Part shown: positions 5,914-13,651 of the stretch, piece by piece | Layout of the letters: each line of letters starts with the position of its first letter | Numbering within the stretch: position 1 is the stretch's first letter | Assembly (NCBI RefSeq): GCF_049059935.1 | Contig: NZ_JBMGQR010000061.1 | Location: 1 to 26,150 of the forward strand | Length of the DNA stretch: 26,150 nucleotides | Source of the DNA: JAURVT01 sp049059935 | Lineage (GTDB): Bacteria > Actinomycetota > Actinomycetes > Propionibacteriales > Nocardioidaceae | Reading direction: 5' to 3' | Notes under the pieces: generated by a model | The model's database searches: none | What the model was told of the DNA's origin: nothing | Seen by the model: the letters and a program-made list of their open reading frames with translations, nothing else | Translations under genes and position numbers: made by a program

Positions 5914-7023
5914 ATGACCGAGGTGCACCACGGGCTGGAAGGCGTCGTCGCGTTCGAGACGCAGATCGCCGAGCCCGACAAGGAAGGGTCCGCGCTGCGC
6001 TACCGCGGCGTCGACATCGAGCAGCTGGCGGGACGCGTCCCGTTCGAGAAGGTCTGGGGGCTGCTCGTCGACGGGTCCTACGACCCGGGCCTGCCGCCCG
6101 CCGAGCCGTTCCCGATCCCGGTGCACTCCGGCGACATCCGCGTGGACGTGCAGAGCGCCATCGCGCTGACGGCACCCGCCTGGGGCCTGCACCAGCTCTA
6201 CGACATCGACGCCGAGCAGGCCCGCGACGACCTCGCGCGCACCGCCGTCATGGTGCTGTCGTACGTCGCCCAGGCCGCGCGCGGGCTCGGCAGCCCGATG
6301 GTGCCGCAGTCGCGCATCGACGAGGCGTCCACCATCACCGAGCGCTTCCTGACGCGCTGGCGCGGCGAGGCCGACCCGGCGCACGTCAAGGCCATCGACG
6401 CCTACTGGACCTCGGCCGCCGAGCACGGCATGAACGCCTCGACGTTCACCGCCCGCGTGATCGCCTCCACCGGTGCCGACGTCGCCGCCGCGCTGTCCGG
6501 CGCGGTCGGCGCGATGTCGGGGCCGCTGCACGGCGGCGCCCCGTCGCGCGTCCTGCACATGATCGAGGAGGTCGAGCGCACCGGCGACGCCGACGGCTAC
6601 GTCAAGAACCTCCTCGACGAGGGCCAGCGCCTGATGGGCTTCGGGCACCGCGTCTACCGTGCCGAGGACCCCCGCGCCCGCGTGCTGCGACGCACCGCGA
6701 AGGAGCTCGACGCGCCCCGCTACGAGGTCGCGGTCGCGCTCGAGAAGGCGGCGCTGGCCGAGCTGCGCGAGCGTCGTCCCGACCGCGTGCTCGAGACCAA
6801 CGTCGAGTTCTGGGCGGCCATCGTGCTCGACTTCGCCGAGATCCCGCCGCACATGTTCACCGCGATGTTCACCTGCGCCCGCACCGGCGGGTGGAGCGCG
6901 CACATCCTGGAGCAGAAGCGCACCGGCCGCCTGATCCGTCCCTCCGCGATCTACGCCGGCCCGTCCGAGCGGGGTCCGCAGGACGTCGACGGCTGGGACG
7001 CCGCCTGGGGGTCAGGCGCCTGA
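5914..7023 (+). CDS. citA: Citrate synthase 2 (CitA type)
   Basis: Condenses acetyl-CoA with oxaloacetate to citrate, in the TCA or methylcitrate cycle. The protein is 369 residues, the short Gram-positive type without the N-terminal domain of E. coli GltA. Active-site landmarks are SGPLHGGAP (H206), MGFGHRVY (H245) and the substrate-binding ARTGGWSAHILEQ. In the NV(D/E)F motif the usual catalytic Asp position holds Glu (NVEFWAAIVLDF, E298). From memory this also occurs in mycobacterial CitA, so it is probably a family trait, not a defect. The leaderless-type ATG is preceded by CATGGT. The 3' end overlaps the convergent DinB-like gene by 12 bases. Confidence 0.93.
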   Translation: MTEVHHGLEGVVAFETQIAEPDKEGSALRYRGVDIEQLAGRVPFEKVWGLLVDGSYDPGLPPAEPFPIPVHSGDIRVDVQSAIALTAPAWGLHQLYDIDAEQARDDLARTAVMVLSYVAQAARGLGSPMVPQSRIDEASTITERFLTRWRGEADPAHVKAIDAYWTSAAEHGMNASTFTARVIASTGADVAAALSGAVGAMSGPLHGGAPSRVLHMIEEVERTGDADGYVKNLLDEGQRLMGFGHRVYRAEDPRARVLRRTAKELDAPRYEVAVALEKAALAELRERRPDRVLETNVEFWAAIVLDFAEIPPHMFTAMFTCARTGGWSAHILEQKRTGRLIRPSAIYAGPSERGPQDVDGWDAAWGSGA

Positions 7024-7680
7024 CGCCGGCTGGTCGTCGTCGCGGGTGCCGAAGAGCTGGACCGCCTCGACGGCCGCCGCGCCGCCGCCGGTCAGCGCCG
7101 CCACCTGGCGACGCGAGCGTCGGCTGAACAGCACCCGGAAGAGCTCGTGGTCGTCACCGTCGAGCACCAGCTCGGGACCGGACGCGTCCCGCACCCCGCC
7201 GCGCGTGCGCACCGTCGGACACCCCGGCCGCGACGCGACGAACGTCCAGGCCCGCCCGAGCACCGGCTCCCACTCCGCGGCCACGGGTGGCTCGCCGAGG
7301 GCCTCGCGCACGTCGTCGCGGTGCACCACGAGGTCCCAGACCGGCGTCGGGGCGGATGAGGCGACGACCGACGCGGGCACCGCGCCCGCGGCGGCGAGCA
7401 ACGCGTCCACGACGTCGTCGACGGGCCGGGGCACCCACCGCTCGAGGTGACGGGCGCTCCACGCGGGGCCCGGTGCGCCCTCCATCTCGTCGGCGACGAG
7501 GTCGGTCGTGGCGCCGGTGACGTGGGCCAGCACGTCGTGCACGCGCCACCCGGGCGTCGCCGGGACGGGGGTGGCGAGCGTGCCCGCGTCCCACCCCCGG
7601 GCGGCGACGGCCCAGCTCGCGACGGCACGGTCGTAGGCTCCGCGCAGCTCCACGTCACCGACCGCCGACCGCTCCCGCAC
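7012..7680 (-). CDS. Maleylpyruvate isomerase-like, DinB-fold (possibly mycothiol-dependent) protein
   Basis: This 222-residue protein belongs to the actinobacterial MDMPI/TIGR03083-like superfamily, which has a DinB-type four-helix bundle that binds a metal and often uses mycothiol. Visible features are TPGWRVHDVLAHVTGAT (first metal-ligand region) and PVWDLVVHRDDVREALG (second region). In the latter Asp stands where many relatives have Glu (HExxxHRxD), so the metal site is atypical or lost. A beta-rich C-terminal domain follows (DASGPELVLDGDDHELFRVLFSRRSRR). The GTG at 7680 is favoured by CACGAT 6 nt upstream; a GTG at 7653 is an alternative. The reaction is unknown, and a paralogous protein is at 19585-20355. 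Confidence 0.7.
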   Translation of the reverse strand: MRERSAVGDVELRGAYDRAVASWAVAARGWDAGTLATPVPATPGWRVHDVLAHVTGATTDLVADEMEGAPGPAWSARHLERWVPRPVDDVVDALLAAAGAVPASVVASSAPTPVWDLVVHRDDVREALGEPPVAAEWEPVLGRAWTFVASRPGCPTVRTRGGVRDASGPELVLDGDDHELFRVLFSRRSRRQVAALTGGGAAAVEAVQLFGTRDDDQPASGA

Positions 7681-7686
7681 CCCTCG

Positions 7687-7692
7687 ATCGTG
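7687..7692 (-). promoter_or_regulatory. -10-like hexamer before the DinB-like gene
   Basis: CACGAT on the minus strand lies 6 nt before the GTG at 7680. It has only the A2 and T6 positions of the -10 consensus, so support comes mainly from the spacing shared with other starts. Confidence 0.35.
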
Positions 7693-7729
7693 CGCGTCCT
7701 CTCGTCGTGCGTCCACCCCCGGGCCAGGT

Positions 7730-7735
7730 GATCAT
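7730..7735 (+). promoter_or_regulatory. -10-like hexamer before topoisomerase IB
   Basis: GATCAT ends 6 nt before the GTG at 7742, the same spacing as at other leaderless starts in the window. No Shine-Dalgarno sequence is present. Confidence 0.4.
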
Positions 7736-7741
7736 GGCTCG

Positions 7742-8752
7742 GTGGTCAGGCTGCGCACCGTCTCCCCGAGCGACGTCGGCTGGACGCGGGTCGCCCGCGG
7801 CAAGGGCTTCAGCTACCTCGACGAGACCGGCGAGCGGCTGCCGCCGGAGCACGTGGCCCGCTGCAAGGCGCTCGTCATCCCCCCGGCCTGGCAGGAGGTC
7901 TGGATCTGCCGGTACGACAACGGGCACATCCAGGCCACGGGCATGGACGACGCCGGTCGCAAGCAGTACCGGTACCACGACCAGTGGCGCGTCCAGCGCG
8001 ACATGGAGAAGCACGAGCGGGTGCTCACCGTCGCCCGCAACCTCCCCGACGCCCGCAAGATCGTCCGCGAGGACCTCGACCGCCCCGGCATGCCGCGCGA
8101 GCGCGCCCTCGCCACGGCCTTCCGCCTGCTCGACATGGGGTTCTTCCGCGTGGGCAACGAGCAGTACGTCACCGACAACGGCTCGTACGGCCTGTCCACG
8201 CTGCGCAAGGACCACTGCGTGGTCACCGCCGAGTCGATGAAGTTCTGCTTCGTCGCCAAGTCGGGCAAGCGCCAAGAGATCGAGCTCGTCGACGACGACG
8301 CCCGCGACGCCCTGCGCACGATGCGCCGGCGCCGCGGTGGCGGCGAGGAGCTGCTCGCCTACCGCGACGGACGCAAGTGGCGCGACATCGCCTCGGACGA
8401 CATCAACGAGTACGTCCGCGACGTCATCGGCGCCGAGATGACCGCCAAGGACTTCCGCACCTGGCACGCCACCGTCCTGGCCGCCGTCGCACTCGCGGTG
8501 TCGACGTCCGTGGCCCACAGCCGCACCGGCAAGAAGCGCGCGATCTCGCGGGCGATGCAGGAGGTGTCGGGCTACCTCGGCAACACCCCCACGGTCGCCC
8601 GGGCGTCGTACGTCGACCCGCGCGTCATCGACCTGTACGAGGGCGGCCGGACCATCGAGCACGTCCTGCCCGACCTCGGCGACGGCAACGCCGTGGGCGA
8701 GCCCGCCACCCACGGCGTCGTCGAGCGTGCGGTGCTCGACCTCCTCAGCTGA
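7742..8752 (+). CDS. DNA topoisomerase IB (poxvirus-like)
   Basis: Relaxes supercoiled DNA by transient single-strand cleavage with a 3'-phosphotyrosyl bond. At 336 residues it matches the compact bacterial enzymes. The N-terminal domain (RGKGFSYLDETGERL..PPAWQEVWIC..NGHIQATGMDDAGRKQYRYH) is diagnostic. In the catalytic domain, R136 lies in FFRVGNEQY, R239 in FRTWHA, and Y290 in VARASYVDPRV is the nucleophile. Nine residues before the tyrosine, where vaccinia has His265, stands N281; this is probably a bacterial variation but I could not align homologues. The GTG start follows GATCAT by 6 nt. It is divergent from the DinB-like gene, with no linked repair genes. Confidence 0.94.
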   Translation: MVRLRTVSPSDVGWTRVARGKGFSYLDETGERLPPEHVARCKALVIPPAWQEVWICRYDNGHIQATGMDDAGRKQYRYHDQWRVQRDMEKHERVLTVARNLPDARKIVREDLDRPGMPRERALATAFRLLDMGFFRVGNEQYVTDNGSYGLSTLRKDHCVVTAESMKFCFVAKSGKRQEIELVDDDARDALRTMRRRRGGGEELLAYRDGRKWRDIASDDINEYVRDVIGAEMTAKDFRTWHATVLAAVALAVSTSVAHSRTGKKRAISRAMQEVSGYLGNTPTVARASYVDPRVIDLYEGGRTIEHVLPDLGDGNAVGEPATHGVVERAVLDLLS

Positions 8753-8808
8753 GCCCTCGCGACCCGGCGCCCGACGGGTCCGGCCGTGCCGTGCGGGCCC
8801 GGTTCTGG

Positions 8809-8814
8809 GACCGT
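8809..8814 (+). promoter_or_regulatory. -10-like hexamer before hemD
   Basis: GACCGT lies 6 nt before the GTG at 8821. This is a weak hexamer, counted only because the spacing matches the stronger examples. Confidence 0.3.
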
Positions 8815-8820
8815 GGTGCG

Positions 8821-9684
8821 GTGAGCACCTTGGGTCCCGTCCTGTCCGGGTGCACGATCGCCGTCACCGCCCAGCGCCGCGCCGACGAGCTCGCCGGTGC
8901 GTTGGAACGTCGCGGCGCGACCGTGCACCACGCGCCGACCCTCGGCGTCGAGTCCGACGTGGACGTGCCCGACCTGCTCGCCCGCACCCGCGAGGTCGTC
9001 GACCACCCCGTCGACGTCGTGGTCGTCACGACGGGTGTGGGTCTGCGCGCGTGGATCGAGACGGCCGAGGACGCCGAGCTCGGCCCGTCGCTCCTGGCCG
9101 CGCTGGGGCGGACCCGGCTGGTCGCGCGCGGAGCCAAGGCACGCGGTGCGATGCTGTCGGCCGGCCTCGAGCCGGCCTGGGTGGCCGAGTCCGAGACCGC
9201 GGCGGAGGTCGCCGAGCGGCTGTGCGCCGAGGGCGTGGACGGACTGCGGATCGCGATCCAGCAGCACGCCGCCGGGGACGACGGCCTCGCTCGGACCTTC
9301 ACCGCGCGCGGCGCCACCACGATCCCGCTCGTCATCTACCGGTGGGGCCCGCCGCCGGATCCCGAGGCGGTCGACCGGTCGGTGCTGGCCACCGCCCGGG
9401 GCGAGCACGCCGCCGTGCTGTTCACGTCGGCGCCCGGCGTGGTGGCCTGGCTCTCGGTGGTCGACCGGCTCGGCGTCGGCGATGCGGTGCGCGAGCACGT
9501 GGAGGACGGCTCGACGGTCCTGGCCGCGGTCGGCCCGGTCACCGCCGCGCCCCTGCGCGAGCGCGGGCTCGAGCCGCTCGTGCCCGACCGCTCGCGGATG
9601 GGGGCGCTCGTCCGCGCGGTGATTCGCGAGCTGGGCGATCGCCCCGCCGCCGGCCCGACCGCGCCCACCGGACCGGTCGCATGA
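8821..9684 (+). CDS. hemD: Uroporphyrinogen-III synthase
   Basis: HemD cyclises hydroxymethylbilane to uroporphyrinogen III, the branch point to haem, sirohaem and cobalamin. The 287-residue protein has the two-lobed architecture: lobe 1 begins GCTIAVTAQRRADELAGALERRGATV and lobe 2 runs from RLVARGAKARGAMLSAGLEPAWV, with IPLVIYRWGPP in the linker and AAVLFTSAPGVVAWLS and VLAAVGPVTAAPLRERGL near the end. Sequence conservation in this family is low; the fold pattern and the coupled sirohydrochlorin chelatase-like gene support the call. The chelatase start codon overlaps its stop as ATGA at 9681-9684. Other hem genes are not adjacent. Confidence 0.85.
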   Translation: MSTLGPVLSGCTIAVTAQRRADELAGALERRGATVHHAPTLGVESDVDVPDLLARTREVVDHPVDVVVVTTGVGLRAWIETAEDAELGPSLLAALGRTRLVARGAKARGAMLSAGLEPAWVAESETAAEVAERLCAEGVDGLRIAIQQHAAGDDGLARTFTARGATTIPLVIYRWGPPPDPEAVDRSVLATARGEHAAVLFTSAPGVVAWLSVVDRLGVGDAVREHVEDGSTVLAAVGPVTAAPLRERGLEPLVPDRSRMGALVRAVIRELGDRPAAGPTAPTGPVA

Positions 9685-10412
9685 GCGTCCGCCCGGTCCT
9701 GGTCGCGTGCGCCCACGGCACCCGCAACCCCGCCGGCGCAGGTGCCGTCCACGACCTCGTCGGCGCCGTCCGAGCCGCCGCCCCCTCGCTCGACGTGCGC
9801 GAGGCGTTCGTCGACGTCCAGCAGCCCGAGGTCGACGACGTCGTCGCGGGCTGCCAGGCACCCGCCGTCGTGGTGCCCCTGCTGCTGGCCGCCGGGTTCC
9901 ACGTGCACGTCGACATCGCCCGCGCGATCGACGGCCGCGACGCCGTCCGCACCGACCCGCTCGGCTGCGACCCCGCCCTGATGGCGCTGCTCGTCGACCG
10001 GCTGCGCGCCGCCGGCTCGCGTCCCGGTGACGCCGTGGTGCTCGCGGCGGCCGGCTCGTCCGACCCGCGGGCCAAGCGCGAGGTGGGCCGGGCCGCGCAC
10101 CTGCTCGGCACGATGCTCGGCGGCCCGGTGCGCGTGGGCTACGTGGCCAGCGGCGCGCCGACCGTCCCCCAGCAGGTGGCGTCGCTGCGGGCGCAGTGGC
10201 CGCAGGCCCGCGTGGCCGTGGCGTCGTACCTGCTCGCCCCCGGCATCTTCTGGAACCGCCTGTTCGAGGCCGGCGCCGACGTCGTGTCCGACCCGCTGCT
10301 GCTGCCCGGCACTCCCCCCGACGCCCGCCTCGTCGACCTCGTCCTGCGTCGCCACGCCTCCGGCACCACCGCCCTGACGGCGTCCCACACGTCTCTTCCG
10401 TCCGCGATCTGA
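9681..10412 (+). CDS. Sirohydrochlorin chelatase, CbiX/SirB-like
   Basis: Inserts Fe2+ or Co2+ into sirohydrochlorin (sirohaem or cobalamin synthesis). The 243-residue protein has two CbiX-type halves. The first contains the metal-binding ACAHGTRNP (H12) and PLLLAAGFHVHVDI (H74, H76). The second begins AVVLAAAGSSDPRA and repeats the motif as VASYLLAPGIFWNRL, where the histidines are lost. This is usual for the long form, in which one half keeps the active site. It is translationally coupled to hemD, so both probably serve sirohaem or B12 supply; B12 would be needed by methylmalonyl-CoA mutase downstream, though that link is an inference. A palindromic repeat follows the stop. Confidence 0.85.
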   Translation: MSVRPVLVACAHGTRNPAGAGAVHDLVGAVRAAAPSLDVREAFVDVQQPEVDDVVAGCQAPAVVVPLLLAAGFHVHVDIARAIDGRDAVRTDPLGCDPALMALLVDRLRAAGSRPGDAVVLAAAGSSDPRAKREVGRAAHLLGTMLGGPVRVGYVASGAPTVPQQVASLRAQWPQARVAVASYLLAPGIFWNRLFEAGADVVSDPLLLPGTPPDARLVDLVLRRHASGTTALTASHTSLPSAI

Positions 10413-10424
10413 CCCCTCCCCGCC

Positions 10425-10476
10425 GGAGTTGTCGGTGCGTCATGATGCCGGGGCATCACCAGGCACCGACAACTCC
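10425..10476. repeat. Palindromic intergenic repeat, copy 2
   Basis: Outer arms GGAGTTGTCGGTGC (10425-10438) and their complement (10463-10476) are 14 bp and perfect. Inner arms TGATGCC (10443-10449) and GGCATCA (10452-10458) are also perfect, with a 4-by-4 mismatched bulge between them. It shares TGTCGGTGCGT and TGATGCC with copy 1 at 1874-1917. It fills the gap between two convergent genes and its last base is the last base of the meaB stop codon. Confidence 0.8.
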
Positions 10477-11465
10477 TAGGTGGGGTCGGCGTCGTAGGCG
10501 GCGAGGATGGCGTCGGCGGCAGCGGCGGCGGGCAGGGAGCCCTCCAGCACCTGCTCGCGGACGTCGTCGCGCACCCGACGGACCGACGCCGAGCGCCGGA
10601 GTCGCTGGTCGAGCTCGTCGCGCACGAGGGCCCAGGTGAACTCGAGCTGCTGCTGGGCGCGCTTGTCGTGGATGCCGCGGACGCCCAGGAACTCGCGGTG
10701 GCGGGCCACGCGCTGCCAGACGGTGTCGATGCCGTCGTCGTGCAGCGCCGAGCAGGTGAGCACGGGTGGCACCCACGCCTCCTCGCCGGCGTTGACGAGC
10801 CGCAGCGCGCCGGCGAGGTCGCGGGCGGCCGACTCGGCCTCCTGGGCGCGCTCGCCGTCGGCCTTGTTGACGGCGATGACGTCGGCGATCTCGAGGATGC
10901 CCTTCTTCATGCCCTGCAGCGCGTCGCCGGTGCGGGCGAGCGTGAGGAAGCAGAAGGTGTCGACCATGCCGGCGACGGTCACCTCGGACTGCCCGACGCC
11001 CACCGTCTCGACGAGGACGACGTCGAAGCCGGCCGCCTCGAGCACCAGGATCGACTGGGTGGTGGCCCGCGCGACGCCGCCCAGCGTGCCCGCGGACGGC
11101 GACGGACGGACGTACGCGTCGCGGTCGGCCGAGAGCAGCGGCATCCGGGTCTTGTCGCCGAGCACCGACCCGCGCGTGCGGACGCTGGACGGGTCGACGG
11201 CGAGCACGCCGACGCGGTGGCCGTCGGCGGTGAGCCGCCCGCCGAGCGTCTCGATGAACGTCGACTTGCCCACGCCGGGCACGCCGGAGATGCCCACCCG
11301 CCAGGAGCCGCCGGCGTCCTCGGCGAGCTCGCCGAGGAGCTCGCGCGAGATCGCGCGGTGCTCGGGGCGCGAGGACTCCACCAGCGTGATCGCCCGCGAG
11401 ACGGCGCCGCGCTGGCCGTCGCGGACGCCCTCGGCGAGCAGCTCGACGTCGATCTCCCGCGCCAT
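10476..11465 (-). CDS. meaB: Methylmalonyl-CoA mutase chaperone GTPase MeaB (ArgK family)
   Basis: This 329-residue G3E-family GTPase loads and protects the cobalamin of methylmalonyl-CoA mutase. Motifs present are Walker A GVPGVGKST (residues 61-69, K67), DPSSVRTRGSVLGDKTRM (switch region of this family), ETVGVGQSE (Walker B/switch II), and NKAD (N200, K201, D203) for guanine recognition. The C-terminal helical dimerisation arm is complete (QQQLEFTWALVRDELDQRL). Its ATG shares one base with the mutB stop (TGATG), so it is the third, coupled gene of mutA-mutB-meaB. The stop codon abuts the palindromic repeat. Confidence 0.96.
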   Translation of the reverse strand: MAREIDVELLAEGVRDGQRGAVSRAITLVESSRPEHRAISRELLGELAEDAGGSWRVGISGVPGVGKSTFIETLGGRLTADGHRVGVLAVDPSSVRTRGSVLGDKTRMPLLSADRDAYVRPSPSAGTLGGVARATTQSILVLEAAGFDVVLVETVGVGQSEVTVAGMVDTFCFLTLARTGDALQGMKKGILEIADVIAVNKADGERAQEAESAARDLAGALRLVNAGEEAWVPPVLTCSALHDDGIDTVWQRVARHREFLGVRGIHDKRAQQQLEFTWALVRDELDQRLRRSASVRRVRDDVREQVLEGSLPAAAAADAILAAYDADPT

Positions 11466-13651
11466 CAGTGCGACAGGCTCGCCGACAGGTCGCGGAGCAG
11501 GTCGAGCGCGGCGTCGGCGATCACGGTGCCGGGCGGGAAGACCGCCGCGGCACCCATCTCCTTGAGCCTCGGCACGTCGTCGGGCGGGATCACGCCGCCG
11601 ACGACGACCATCACGTCGGGGCGGCCCGCGTCGGCGAGCGCCTCGCGCAGCGCGGGCACCAGCGTCAGGTGGCCGGCGGCCAGCGACGAGACGCCGACGA
11701 TGTGCACGTCGGAGTCGACCGCCTGCTGGGCGACCTCCTCGGGCGTGGAGAACAGCGGGCCGACGTCGACGTCGAAGCCCATGTCGGCGAACGCCGAGAC
11801 GATGACCTTCTGGCCGCGGTCGTGGCCGTCCTGGCCCATCTTGGCCACCAGGATGCGCGGACGGCGGCCCTCGGCCTCCTCGAACGCGTCGGTGGCGTCG
11901 ACGACGGCCTGGACGTTGCCGGCTCCCCCGGCCTCGCTGCGGTACACCCCCGAGATCGTACGGATGACCGCGCGGTGGCGCCCCCACACCTTCTCCAGGG
12001 ACTCGGAGATCTCGCCGACGGTGGCCTTGGCGCGCGCGGCGTCGACGGCGAGCGCGAGCAGGTTGCCGTCGAGCGACCCGTCCGTGCGCGAGCCCTGCTC
12101 GGCCGAGCGGGTCAGTGCAGCCAGGGTGCGCTCGACCTCACCGGCGTCGCGCTCGGCGCGCAGCCGCTCGAGCTTCTCCCTCTGCGAGCGCAGGACGCTG
12201 GCGTTGTCGACGCGCAGCACGTCGAGCTTGTCCTCGTCGGCCAGGCGGTAGCGGTTGACGCCGATGACGGCCTGCTGCCCGGCGTCGATGCGGGCCTGCG
12301 TGCGGGCCGCGGCCTCCTCGATGCGCATCTTGGGGATGCCGGCCTCGATCGCCTTGGCCATGCCGCCGGCGTCCTCGACCTCGCGGATGTGCGCCCAGGC
12401 GCGCTCGGCGAGGTCGTGGGTGAGCTTCTCGACGTAGTACGAGCCGCCCCACGGGTCGATCGTGCCGGTGGTGCCCGACTCCTGCTGCAGCAGCAGCTGG
12501 GTGTTGCGGGCGATGCGGGCCGAGAAGTCGGTCGGCAGCGCGATCGCCTCGTCGAGGGCGTTGGTGTGCAGCGACTGCGTGTGCCCCTGCGTCGCGGCCA
12601 TCGCCTCGATGCAGGTGCGCTGGACGTTGTTGAACACGTCCTGCGCGGTGAGCGACCACCCGGACGTCTGGCTGTGCGTGCGCAGCGACGTCGACTTGGC
12701 GTTCCTCGGGCCGAACTCGCCGACCATGCGCGCCCACAGCGCGCGGGCCGCGCGGAGCTTGGCGACCTCCATGAAGAAGTTCATCCCGATGGCCCAGAAG
12801 AAGCTGAGCCGCGGCGCGAACGCGTCCACGTCGAGGCCGACGTCGAGCCCGGCGCGGATGTACTCGACGCCGTCGGCGAGCGTGTAGGCGAGCTCGAGGT
12901 CGTTCGTCGCCCCGGCCTCCTGGATGTGGTAGCCCGAGATCGAGATCGAGTTGTACCGGGGCATCTCGGCGGCGGTGAACGCGAAGATGTCGGAGATGAC
13001 GCGCATCGACGGCGCCGGCGGGTAGATGTAGGTGTTGCGGACCATGAACTCCTTGAGGATGTCGTTCTGGATGGTCCCCGAGAGCTGGGCCGGCTTCACC
13101 CCCTGCTCCTCCGCGGCGACGATGTACAGCGCGAGGACGGGCAGCACCGCGCCGTTCATCGTCATCGACACGCTCATCTCCTCGAGCGGGATGCCGTCGA
13201 AGAGCTGGCGCGCGTCGTAGATCGAGTCGATGGCCACGCCCGCCATGCCGACGTCGCCCTGCACGCGCGGGTGGTCCGAGTCGTAGCCGCGGTGCGTCGC
13301 GAGGTCGAACGCCACCGACAGGCCCTTCTGGCCCGCGGCGAGGTTGCGGCGGTAGAAGGCGTTGGAGTCCTCGGCGGTCGAGAAGCCCGCGTACTGACGG
13401 ATCGTCCACGGCTGGGTGGTGTACATCGTCGGGTACGGCCCGCGCAGGAACGGCGACAGGCCGGGGTAGGTGTCGAGGGCGTCCAGGCCCTCGAGGTCGG
13501 CCGCGGTGTACAGCGGCTTGACGTCGATGCCCTCGGGCGCCGTCCACGGCTCGGCGCCGTCGGTGGCACGCGCGAACGCGTCCGCGTCGCCGGGGCCGTA
13601 CGGCTCCTCGGGGTCCAGCGGCACGCCGGCGAAGGACTCGGGGACGCTCAT
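11465..13651 (-). CDS. mutB: Methylmalonyl-CoA mutase large (alpha) subunit
   Basis: Catalytic, adenosylcobalamin-dependent subunit that interconverts (R)-methylmalonyl-CoA and succinyl-CoA, feeding propionyl-CoA carbon into the TCA cycle. It has 728 residues, the usual length. The TIM barrel includes PWTIRQYAGFSTAEDSN, the substrate region RGYDSDHPRV, SMTMNGAVLPVLA and YHIQEAGATNDLELA. The C-terminal B12-binding domain has GQDGHDRG with the cobalt-ligating H610, then GVSSLAAGHL and VVVGGVIPPDD. It overlaps mutA by 4 bases (ATGA) and meaB by 1 base. No frameshift or missing motif was seen. Confidence 0.98.
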   Translation of the reverse strand: MSVPESFAGVPLDPEEPYGPGDADAFARATDGAEPWTAPEGIDVKPLYTAADLEGLDALDTYPGLSPFLRGPYPTMYTTQPWTIRQYAGFSTAEDSNAFYRRNLAAGQKGLSVAFDLATHRGYDSDHPRVQGDVGMAGVAIDSIYDARQLFDGIPLEEMSVSMTMNGAVLPVLALYIVAAEEQGVKPAQLSGTIQNDILKEFMVRNTYIYPPAPSMRVISDIFAFTAAEMPRYNSISISGYHIQEAGATNDLELAYTLADGVEYIRAGLDVGLDVDAFAPRLSFFWAIGMNFFMEVAKLRAARALWARMVGEFGPRNAKSTSLRTHSQTSGWSLTAQDVFNNVQRTCIEAMAATQGHTQSLHTNALDEAIALPTDFSARIARNTQLLLQQESGTTGTIDPWGGSYYVEKLTHDLAERAWAHIREVEDAGGMAKAIEAGIPKMRIEEAAARTQARIDAGQQAVIGVNRYRLADEDKLDVLRVDNASVLRSQREKLERLRAERDAGEVERTLAALTRSAEQGSRTDGSLDGNLLALAVDAARAKATVGEISESLEKVWGRHRAVIRTISGVYRSEAGGAGNVQAVVDATDAFEEAEGRRPRILVAKMGQDGHDRGQKVIVSAFADMGFDVDVGPLFSTPEEVAQQAVDSDVHIVGVSSLAAGHLTLVPALREALADAGRPDVMVVVGGVIPPDDVPRLKEMGAAAVFPPGTVIADAALDLLRDLSASLSH

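Noticed and set aside
6799..6810. Glu instead of Asp in the citrate synthase active-site motif, read as a defect
   Set aside because: The NVEF form is, to my knowledge, also found in the mycobacterial CitA type, so it is probably a subfamily trait.
13648..13651. Frameshift or fusion between the two mutase subunits
   Set aside because: The 4-base ATGA overlap is ordinary translational coupling; both proteins have normal lengths and ends.
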